Source: Myoxocephalus aenaeus (Eukaryota > Chordata > Actinopteri > Perciformes > Cottidae). From it: a stretch of DNA of 64,000 bases. The notes below the pieces were generated by a model, which saw only the letters and a program-made list of their open reading frames with translations, did no database searches and had not been told where the DNA came from. This document shows, piece after piece, positions 34,280-44,000 of the stretch; the stretch's first letter is position 1; every line of letters begins with the position of its first letter. The stretch lies in NCBI GenBank assembly GCA_038501785.1, contig JBAMJR010000071.1:100001-164000 (forward strand), written 5' to 3'. Both the position numbers and the translations under genes were made by a program.

Positions 34280-34930
34280 TAGCCTGAAACGGAAGCAGCT
34301 TTAATTGAATTCAGCATCATTAATTTAAATAATTTATACCTGTGCTTTTCCTACCGTGACAACTCCCGTTAAAAAAGGCCTCTGAAAAGAAATGTTATAA
34401 ATATTATATTGGGAATATAAATTACAACGCTATTAGCCGGAGAAACGTGAAAGGAGAAAATCACGAGGGCTCCGGGATGAGGAATGTGTGGACGGCCTCC
34501 AGGGTGAACTCACATTGTGATTCAGTATAGATCCAATCCTTTGGTATTATAGGCCGTTACACATTTACAGCCTTATCAATTATGGATTACAACATCCAAA
34601 AGTTCACATATCTTCCTCTGAGCTGCCTGCGTGCCCATGTGTGTTACATAGATGTGTGTCGACATATGTGTTGGTGTGTGTGTGTGTGTGTATTTTCTAG
34701 AGTTGTATGCATGTTTAATATACAATATATATGCATATGTGTCTTGTTTATAAGGGCAGAGAGAAAGGGCTTGATGTTGCTTCTCAACTGATAAAAACAG
34801 GGTTGAATAACCGCTTGTATTTTTATGTCAGGTTTCAATTCATTTCGACTGCCAGGCTTATAAATATAAATATAATTTATCACAGCCTCATCCTTTGTAT
34901 AGCTGGAGAACAGTTACAAGACATCTAACA
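34280..34930. other. Unassigned sequence
   Basis: No gene recognised. A short GT run lies at 34673-34690. Confidence 0.4.
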
Positions 34931-34939
34931 GTTAACGTC

Positions 34940-35100
34940 GTCAAAGCTTCTGGGACAACCAAACAGAATGATTGACAAGACGATATAATTGTGTATCGTC
35001 TGTGTAACAATAATGCGAACGGTGCAGGAAGCATTATTTTGAAAAAAGGAAAAGGGGCCCAGAATTGACCCCTGAGGGACGCCGCAAGAACGTTTTGTAG
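34940..35100 (-). pseudogene. LINE reverse-transcriptase fragment
   Basis: On the minus strand, 35083 to 35054 encodes GVPQGSILGP, and 35012 to 34983 encodes YCYTDDTQLY. These are the two adjacent hallmark motifs of non-LTR reverse transcriptase (the second is the YADD-type catalytic box with Ala changed to Thr). They are in different frames and closer than in the LINE at 53.4-53.6 kb, so the piece is decayed. It runs opposite to the LINE/SINE-like tail that follows at 35105-35215. Confidence 0.75.
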
Positions 35101-35104
35101 AAGA

Positions 35105-35215
35105 GGAAAATTAAGTTACTGTGCTTATGTTTTGCTTGCTTTTATTAACTTGTATCATTAGTTTCTTGTGTAATCTGTGAAGCACTTTGAGTATGAAATG
35201 GACTATATAAATAAA
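35105..35215 (+). mobile_element. LINE/SINE-type 3' tail
   Basis: TGAAGCACTTTGAG followed by GACTATATAAATAAA matches the conserved tail style of fish L2-mobilised elements. Confidence 0.5.
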
Positions 35216-38200
35216 TTAGCGCGATCATCATGCATCTTTTAATAATCTGTCTTTAATTATGTTATTTACACACACACATATCGATGGCCAGGGAGCAAAA
35301 CCTAATTTCTGAAAAATTGTTCTTGCAGAGTGCTTTTTGTTAAGGATACCTAATACATAATATAAAATACAAAAAAATACAAAAAGAAAAGAAAAATACA
35401 AATGTTTTAATAAAAAATAAACGTGCGGATTGGAGGTTTTGCACTTTGTCCATGTGAGAGCATATCAGTGTGTATGTGCATGCATTCTATTGCTATCCAC
35501 AAAGTGATGGATGGTGAAATAAAAGGATAAAGGTATTTTTTCCCAGGAGGGTTCAGTTGAAATCTTGTAGACAGACCTTGACACACACTCTCGTACAATT
35601 TTGCTCTCTATTCTCAACCGTCTTCAGTCTGTGTTTAGATTGTGTACAGTGGGTGATGATGCACTGTACTGCTAGGAGATGATAACACTGACATAAAAAA
35701 CACATTCATGTGTCACTGCTACATTTTTTGGCTCCGGTGCACCATGCAACACTTGTGTAACGCAATCTTGAGTCATAGCATAAAATACTTCAAAAGCTGA
35801 TGGATTGGAATGAGAACTTTGCACAGCTCCCATGTCTGCCAATTTTACATTAAAATGTACATTTTTTATAACAACAATAAAAAGGGTTCGAGCTAGAAGC
35901 AGCAACAGAACGTTTTATTTTGGCAGAGGAAGTGAAAATGGTGGGAAATAACATGTGATTAACTTGAAATAATTCAGAATCTTGACTTGACTACATCCGT
36001 TTCAGTCATTTAATACGTTTCTTGTCTTATTAAAATACACAAGCCATTTTTATTTTAAAATATATACTTAAAATAATAACTATATACGTTACCATGTTTA
36101 TCTATGTTTATTGCTTTTATTTTATTTTTGTATCGTTCTATTGTTTTATTCTATGTTTATTGTTAGGAATTTGTCTTTCACCGAGTCAAATTCCTCGTAT
36201 GTTCAGTGTATTTAGCAATTAAACAATTGTGATACAAGACAGTACAGCAAAATAAGAAACACAATTTATAATTTTGTACGTGTTATTCGTGTGTTGTCCT
36301 TAAAAGAGCTGTTGGTTAACATTTTTTAAATCTAATTCGTGATTTCACAATACATCCTGGATATCCTACATAAGAACTCTACACAATACTTTTGATCCGG
36401 TTATTTTTTTTTTTTTTACTTTGTGTGTAACAGACCCCATGGGAACCACATCACTCCATCCATGCTGGAGAAAATAAATAATTCAGCCCGTGATGAGGCA
36501 GGAGAAGCAGCAGCAGACGGACCATCTGGAAGCCGGTAAACTGCAGCAGAGCGGCCACCAGCTCCGCCTCGTCTCGGCTCATTCAGCCAGAATCAGCGCT
36601 TTTTGTAGAGCTAAAGCAGTACAGGATGGGAAAGAAGTATCAGTAAACATTGAGCTAGCTTCTTTCTGTTTTCTGTCAGTTTCTAAATTCTGGGAGCAAT
36701 TAAAAACCAAAATATTACTGAGGAATATGTCAGGAGAGCAGACAGCGCTTTAAAAGGTGGTTTTGAAAAACTGTCAAAACATTTTCAAAGACCTGTCGTG
36801 CATGTGGAATATCATTTACACTGAATTCATCCGGGTCCACTGGGATTGAGTGTCTTTACGGATTGGTTAACACTTTGTTTTAAAGTCTGTCCTCAAATGA
36901 TAGTCAAGTGCCGATACTGACAAAATGTGTATATATAGTTTCACAGGTAGCAACAAGACCACTGGGTTTACGTTAGCCGGCAAGCAACGCAGAGTAGCAT
37001 GTAGCCTAGCTTCTTATCTTAGCTGGTTAGCCTTAGCTAGCTACCCCGCTAGTTTCAGCTACCGGGCGTCATTCGACCCACACTCCACCTCTTTGCCCAT
37101 TGTTGGATTAGTAAAGTTGTTTTTAATAGTGCTCAGTTGCAGACAGATACACAATAAATGAATAAAAGAATTAGCCCCAGACACCATTAAACAATTTCAG
37201 TCTTTACCCGAACATCTAAAGTCCAAAACGTTATACTTTACGACCCAAATAATCCATTAGAGATCTTTCCACACCGGATTAAAGAAACTCTTCAACAGAA
37301 CTAAAATAGCACAAAGAAATCTCTGTGGTTCAAGAGCTGATCATTAACACACAGAAAAGATTTACACTAATTATGTGAGGCTCGACCTCTTTTAAAAGCC
37401 TTGGCACCCTGAGTAGATATGTCCATAAATATATATATTTGGTCACAAAGCACGAAGGTAATCTTTGTCATTATCTTTAATGATCTCCATCACATCTTTA
37501 TATTACTGCAAATAGTGTTTGAAATGAGCCGAGAAAGAGAGAGAGGGAGGGGGGCGTTCTCAGCTTATACGAGTCACATCTTTGTTTACGACTCCGGCAG
37601 AGATTGAATTGATAAATATGGAGTTTGGCAGTGTAACAAGCACAGGCTGATAGCTTCATGAATGAGAGCCACTGTCTTGCCAAGAACCTTGAAAATCAAT
37701 TGCAGACTGCTCCGATATAAATAAAATAAAACCGATGAAAATGGCATCTCTGTTTCCTGCTTTTACCATCATGTCTGCCTCCAGATCTCCTCATTACATT
37801 GTTAACCTCCATCGTTGTTGAATCGGTTTCTCTGTCACACATCGTCCTTCACCGCAGCTACTGCACAACTAAACCAAGGGCTAGCTTATCCCTTACCAAA
37901 CCCTGACGCTACACAACTTTAGCTTTTCTCGCATATATGTTTTAGATCATGTGCTTCTTATTTAATCCGTACACACTGTCCAGTTTCAGCATAAAAAAAG
38001 ACCAGATCTTAACTAAATATTTTTTCTACTTGGGTAAATCTCATAAATATCAGTACTGTATTTAATATTTTATTATCCTAAATGTTTGGCATTGGATGTA
38101 AATATTGGATGTAAATAGTGAGGCGTGGATGGATGTAATGTTTGAGCTACAATCTGGGGTTAAAAAATAAGCTGAATTGCAAAGTAGCTCCGTCAAAATG

Positions 38201-38578
38201 ATTTTACACACACAACATGATTAAAGTGCACACAAGCAAATAGTACAACACAATGCAGTTAGCAGTCCATCCGCAGTAATAAATGACATGCAATGTCTCC
38301 GCCTGTGCCAGTAATACACAACAGCCCGAGGCAATGCACACTCACAAGACACTGTGTTTTGACATTATGCATTCCCGAGCCCATTACCCCGAACCGTCAC
38401 CGTCACAAATACATATCTGAACCCATTAAGCCTCATCCTGACCTTTACCTAAAAGGTATTCTGAACTTTAAAATCAAGTCTGAACCTTCAAACAGGCTTT
38501 TAGAAGAATGCACCGAGAAACATCGGCAAAAGGCAACAAGTGAGAAGAACCTCAGACATGAGGACCGTTCAGGAAGTC
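35216..38578. other. Unassigned 3.4-kb AT-rich stretch
   Basis: I see no gene, long repeat or mobile-element signature. Open frames are short and lack motifs. Confidence 0.4.
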
Positions 38579-38615
38579 TATGCTTCATGTGTTAAAGCTG
38601 CATTCTCTCTACTGG

Positions 38616-39068
38616 CCACCAGGGGGTGACTCCTCTGGTTGTATAGAAGTCTATGCTTCATGTGTTAAAGCTGCATTCTCTCTACTGTCCACCAGGGGGT
38701 GACTCCTCTGTTTGTATAGAAGTCTATGCTTCATGTGTTAAAGCTGCATTCTCTCTACTGTCCACCAGGGTGCGACTCCTCTGGTTGTATAGAAGTCTAT
38801 GCTTCACGTGTTAAAGCTGCATTCTCTCTACTGACCACCAGGGGGCGACTCCTCTGGTTGTATAGAAGTCTATGCTTCATGTGTTAAAGCTGCATTCTCT
38901 CTACTGACCACCAGGGGGTGACTCCTCTGGTTGTATAGAAGTCTATGCTTCATGTGTTGAAGCTGCATTCTCTCTACTGACCACCAGGGGGTGACTCCTC
39001 TGGTTGTATAGAAGTATATGCTTCATGTGTTAAAGCTGCATTCTCTCTCCTGACCACCAGGGGGCGAC
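38616..39068 (+). promoter_or_regulatory. Seven CTCF-like cores at exact 73-bp spacing
   Basis: CCACCAGGGGGTGAC/CCACCAGGGGGCGAC cores start at 38616, 38689, 38762, 38835, 38908, 38981 and 39054. The third has one G changed to T. CTCF occupancy is inferred from the motif only. Confidence 0.45.
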
Positions 39069-39158
39069 TCCTCTGGTGGTCAAACAAATATGGTCACTTC
39101 CTGTTCACTGGTTGCAAAAAACAATAACATGGCAATGGCCATAATCCAAGATGGCGAC

Positions 39159-39216
39159 GGCCAAATTGCCAAACTCAAGGCCTCAGTTTTGAGGCCTTGA
39201 GTTTGGCAATTTGGCC
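39159..39216. other. Perfect hairpin, 27-bp arms, GTTT loop
   Basis: Arm 39159-39185 is exactly complementary to 39190-39216. It begins GGCCAAATTGCC and ends GGCCTCA. Confidence 0.97.
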
Positions 39217-39237
39217 ACCGAGTTTGGCAATTTGGCC

Positions 39238-39275
39238 ACCGGTTGTGGACTGCAGTTTTGCAGTCCACAACCGGT
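39238..39275. other. Perfect hairpin, 17-bp arms, GTTT loop
   Basis: Arm 39238-39254 (ACCGGTTGTGGACTGCA) is exactly complementary to 39259-39275. The loop has the same four bases as the hairpin before it. Confidence 0.97.
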
Positions 39276-39329
39276 CCACAACGGGTGACGTCACGGTGAC
39301 TACTTCCACTTCTTATATCCAGCCTGTGC

Positions 39330-39459
39330 CTAAACCCTTAATACCAAGTCTGAAACCCTCAAACTGAGCTTTTGAAGGTCCGTCCCAAAGGGAGGACCCG
39401 GCAAAAATATCCTCCCTCTGACAGTCTCGAGCTTAAAATTGGTCCTCACAAACATAGCT

Positions 39460-39495
<36 letters not shown>

Positions 39496-40050
39496 CAGGA
39501 GAAGCAGCCCGAGGCAACAGCTTGAGGTGGATATTGGTTGTTTGATGCCGTTTTCTTTGAGCAGTACAGACTCCATATCCGTCCCTCAGATACCCGACAC
39601 AAACAGTGCATCTTCTGCCCTCCATGTTCTTCTCTCCGTCAGCGTGCTGCATCACATATTTTATCCCATTAGTCATTTGCGGCGATTCTCTGCACCCAGC
39701 TGTTGCTGTTGAGGCAAACTTTTTCAAACCGAAATGCAAATGAGTCGCGTTTCCATCAGCGGAATGAATCATCCTGCAAATCCCCAGCGGAGGCCAGCCG
39801 GCGACGCTGTCAAGGTTCACAAAGCGCCCGCTACCTTCCTGTCGCCGGCTTTGCAGGAAACGTACGGCGACACGTCCAGAGGAGAGGAGGCTTATTTTAA
39901 ATGCGCCGAGTGTAATCCTGTGCTCTCACACGGGGGTCAGGGTGAGAGGATAAGCAAAGCTCCCTGCCACCATGTCTTTAAACCACGTAGTCGTCAAAGG
40001 TGACACATTCACACTCGGCTTCCCCTGCAGGCGTTTTACACAATATTTTA
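39330..40050. other. Unassigned sequence between inverted element copies
   Basis: No gene recognised. It holds the (CA)n at 39462-39493. It lies between copies 3 and 4 of the 73-bp element, which face opposite ways. Confidence 0.4.
39462..39493. repeat. (CA)n microsatellite
   Basis: CA run of about 16 repeats. Confidence 0.95.
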
Positions 40051-40059
40051 ATTTTTACA

Positions 40060-40570
40060 TATGAAGCATAGACTCTTATAAGAAGTGGGCGATGTCACCT
40101 GTTGGTTTGTGGACTGATGTTATGAAACCTTGAGTTCTGCGATTTCGCCGTCGCCATCTTGGCTTTTTTTTTAGAGACGCCGTATACAATCACAGTAAGC
40201 CCCGCCCCTAAAGCATCCCCTGCTTTATTGTCTGTTTGACTCTAAATGACCATAATTTACTAAATGAACATCATGCTGTATTGAAGAAGACTTGGAGTCA
40301 TCCGCTGGTGGTCAGTAGAGAGAATGCAGCTTTAACACATGAAGCATATACTTCTATACAACCAAAGGAGTTGCCCTCTGGTGGTCAGTAGAGAGAATGC
40401 AGCTTTAACACATGAAGCATATACTTCTATACAACCGAAGGAGTTGCCCTCTGGTGGTCAGGAGAGACAATGCAGCTTTAACACATGAAGCATAGACTTC
40501 TATACAACCAGAGGAGTCGCCCCCTGGTGGTCAGGAGAGAGAATGCAGCTTTAGCACATGAGCCTCATGT
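40060..40570 (+). mobile_element. Non-autonomous element with 73-bp repeat, copy 4
   Basis: It begins around TCTTATAAGAAGTGGGCGAT, passes CGTCGCCATCTTGGC (40149-40163) and AGCCCCGCCC (40198), and ends in four 73-bp units. This is the most complete view of the left half in the window. Confidence 0.75.
40297..40530 (-). promoter_or_regulatory. Four CTCF-like cores at 73-bp spacing
   Basis: Reverse-strand cores lie at 40297-40311 (weak), 40370-40384, 40443-40457 and 40516-40530, each 73 bp apart. They face the seven cores at 38616-39068. Confidence 0.4.
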
Positions 40571-40945
40571 CTGAGGTTCTTCTAACTCGTTGCCTTTTAT
40601 CGACATTTCTAGGTGCTAGCACGAGAATGGTGTCATGGAAATACATTTATTGAGACCTAAATTGGGGACCCGCTCTCAAAAACACAGTGTAAGATATTAT
40701 TGTTCATTAAAATAATTTATTTTTTTCAGTTTTACTCAACACCATCTTTCCTATTTTTGTCAACATTTAGTCGACAAACAGATTTAAGTCTTGCTTCAGG
40801 CGACAAATCCTTAAACGCATCCGACTTGTATTTCAAACGTCCCCATTTCATGTCACTGGCCTCCAAAACAGGTACATCAACCTGTTTGCTTTCCTCTGTG
40901 TGCAGCTGCTTACTGCAGAAGAAGAATGTGTCTTGTCATTCTCAA

Positions 40946-40950
<5 letters not shown>
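40571..40950. other. Unassigned sequence
   Basis: No gene recognised. Confidence 0.4.

Positions 40951-41015
<65 letters not shown>
40951..41015. repeat. (GT)n microsatellite
   Basis: Perfect GT run of about 32 repeats. Confidence 0.97.
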
Positions 41016-41018
<3 letters not shown>

Positions 41019-41186
41019 CGCTGTTAGTGCTCCCAGTAGATGGTGTGTACTCACTGTAGTTTTGAGCGTCTGTGTGTGAAAGCATCCTCAGTCACCTTGA
41101 GTGTACGTGCTGACTCGTCCCCGCTGGGATTAAAAACCTGGAGATGATTCAATTACGAGAAATAAAGCTCCTCTGATCTAACCGGA

Positions 41187-41222
41187 GTGCGTGTGTGTGT
41201 GTGTGTGTGTCTGTGTGTGTTT
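41187..41222. repeat. (GT)n microsatellite, interrupted
   Basis: GT run with one CT interruption. Confidence 0.9.
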
Positions 41223-42752
41223 GTTCAGGTATGACTGCCTTGCATTGTGTGCGTGTCTCATTGAAGACACAAAAGCTTAATTTCTCTGCGCTCATGTTTA
41301 CAAGAAAGTCTTTCACAAGCTGGGAGGTGAGTTGTTTTGTTTTACCCATAAATCCTGGAATTGATTGAAGCGCACACACACACACACGCAAAAAAGAAAT
41401 CGTCGGCCGTCATGCGTCACAGCATGTGGTCATAAATGACCGTCATTAAAACCGTTCACAGTGAGCAGATTTGATTGTGATCTATGAATCAGGAGTCAAG
41501 TCATTTAAAAAAATGTTACATGCTTCCTAAAATGCGGCAGCTCAAGCCATTTATTATTATTGTTTTGTCTCGCTTCCCTTTTTCCCCCCTCTCCCTCCCG
41601 TTATTTTTTGTCTTCCACCCATTGTCTCAGGAGGAGGAGGAGGCGCCTCTTCTCGATTTTTTTTTTGTCTGGAGGCAAAGAGAGAATGAGGAAAGAGAAA
41701 GAAAGGAGCTCTGGGCACCGGCTCATTTTCTTTCTAAATGGGTTTTAGGGTGCCAGTGATGGAAATCCACAGGTCTGCAGAAGCCTCCGGTGATGGGAAA
41801 CAGATCCTGGCACATGCAAATGTCACCGTAAAAATGTCACCGTCTTCTTTCTCTTTCCTGTTGCGCTTCGGCCGCTGTCTACTTAAAATATCCAATGTTC
41901 AGGGTTTAGAGGGATGGAATATAATATTAATAGTTATTTTTGTAAAACATAGGGAACAGCTTCGCCGTGTTTCTACAGTAGCCCAGAACGGACAAAACCA
42001 AACAATTGTCCATTTGTGCTTTTCCACCGTAGTTCTCTGGCACGCTTGGCTTTCAGTTGGTTGCAATCTGCAACCTCGCCACTAGATGGCACTAAATCCG
42101 ACCACACTTTAAAAAGAATCCAGCGAAAGACAATATGTTACAGTAGCTCAATGGTGTGGTGCAGATAGATATATTTAACATGGACATATTTTTTGGCATG
42201 GATCAATGGTCTTAATCAGGATGTTTCTATGAAGAAGAAAAAAGTGCCTTTTTTAATCATTTTAGATCACATCCCCGGTCACAATGTGAACCTATTTATT
42301 ATTTTGTTTAAAAAAACTATGTATCTGAATTCCTCAAATATCTTATGTTCTGGTAAAACATTTGACTTCCATCTGTAAAACCTGCTGCGTATGGAACCAC
42401 CTTCCTCGTTGCTCCAATTTTTTAGCGATCCAATAACATGCAAAATATCTGATTTAAATCCCTCTTGTAACTGTACAACACTCAATTATTCTGTTATACT
42501 GTCAAATATTCACACTACAGAAGGACGCTTCCACAGCTACTTTAAATATGAAATAAATATTACAGGATGAAGGAAGTGTTGCCATGCAGGAACATGTATG
42601 TATCTTTCTCATGTGTTCTGTCTTTGGTGGCCTGTATATGTTTCTGTTTTTTTTATTATTTAATTATAGAACCACAAAGCCTGGAAGTATATGTTGGAAA
42701 TGAAGTGATTTTCAGACCAAAACAATGCCAGTAAGTGCGTAACAGATCGTTT

Positions 42753-42754
<2 letters not shown>
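41223..42754. other. Unassigned sequence
   Basis: No gene recognised. A short CA run lies at 41372-41386 and a GGA run at 41629-41642. Confidence 0.4.

Positions 42755-42822
<68 letters not shown>
42755..42822. repeat. (TA)n microsatellite
   Basis: Perfect TA run of about 34 repeats. It is self-complementary and could form a cruciform. Confidence 0.97.
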
Positions 42823-42823
<1 letters not shown>

Positions 42824-43456
42824 CGCCGCAACAAGCTATAAACATAACATATTAGCACATCATAAGGTTGTTACTTTTTCTCTCTGGCTGCCCTTTGAAC
42901 ATTTGAATCATCATAAAAACCCAGGAGGTTAACTTTCAGAAACTGAGACTGGTTCTTAATTACCAAACCACAACTCTGTGGTGGAAATAGTGACGCAGTT
43001 AACTTCTCTGCTGCTCCAGCTGACTGCAGCGGAGGTGGGCTGAACTCCTGAATCAGACCAGACGCCGGATCAACGTGCCGCCTGCGGCTCCGTGCTTTTT
43101 GAACACTTCAATAAAAGGAGAAAAAACCCTCATAATTTCACATCACGGGTGATCACAAAGGCATGAGAGCATGAGAGCGATGGAGGGTGTTATCACCACG
43201 TGGCGCCCTGCTCACTCTGCCCACACCAAACACTCAGGCTGCGTGCGAACGGCCAGGCGGCTCACGGGCAGGCGGCCCGTTTGTGCTCTCTGCTCAATGC
43301 CAGAGGCGGCAAGCGGGTCGGCAGCATGGCGGCTGACACCGACTCAGCCCACACAATGCCTCTTCAGAAACGCTCCCGTCAGCAGCTGCGCCGCAAGAAA
43401 CCTGGACAGTTATTCCCCCAAAGGCCATCACTCTCCTCAAAGACTCATCCTATGAA
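42823..43456. other. Unassigned sequence
   Basis: The GC-richer part 43170-43450 has plus-strand frames, including an ATGGCGGCT start at 43326. I see no domain and no splice pattern that supports a gene. Confidence 0.35.
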
Positions 43457-44000
43457 ATGTAACACCAATGTAACGCCAATGTAACACCAATGTAACGCCA
43501 ATGAAACGCCAATGTAACACCAATGTAACGCCAATGAAACACCAATATAACACCAATGTAACACCAATATAACACCAATGTAACGCCAATGAAACACCAA
43601 TGTAACGCCAATGAAACACCAATATAACACCAATATAACACCAATGTAACACCAATATAACACCAATGAAACACCAATGTAACGCCAATGAAACACCAAT
43701 GTAACGCCAATGTAACGCGAATGAAACACCAATATAACACCAATGTAACACCAATATAACACCAATGTAACACCAATGTAACGCCAATGAAACACCAATG
43801 TAACGCCAATGTAACACCAATGAAACGCCAATGTAACGCCAATATAACACCAATGTAACACCAATATAACAGAAATGTAACACCAATGTAACCCCAATGA
43901 AACACCAATGAAACACCAATGTAACACCAATGAAACGCCAATGTAACGCCAATGTAATGCCAATGTGACGGCAATGTAACGGCAATGTAACGGCAATGTA
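43457..44000. repeat. 12-bp minisatellite, about 45 copies
   Basis: Units are variants of ATGTAACACCA. The changes are TGTAAC/TGAAAC/TATAAC and CACC/CGCC. Twelve is a multiple of three, and all three minus-strand frames stay open over most of the array as His-Trp-Arg-Tyr-Ile-Gly-Val-like repeats. No gene is inferred. Confidence 0.95.

Larger units (their letters stand above)
38580..39320 (-). mobile_element. Non-autonomous element with 73-bp repeat, copy 3 (inverted)
   Basis: It starts with seven 73-bp units in the opposite orientation to copies 1, 2 and 4. It continues into ATCCAAGATGGCGACGGCCA and a GTGACGTCAC segment, matching the inverse of 40075-40175. The part 39159-39275 is rearranged into two perfect hairpins. 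Confidence 0.75.

Noticed and set aside
43200..43484. GC-rich open frame with an internal ATGGCGGCT start
   Set aside because: No recognisable domain. It ends by running into the 12-bp array.
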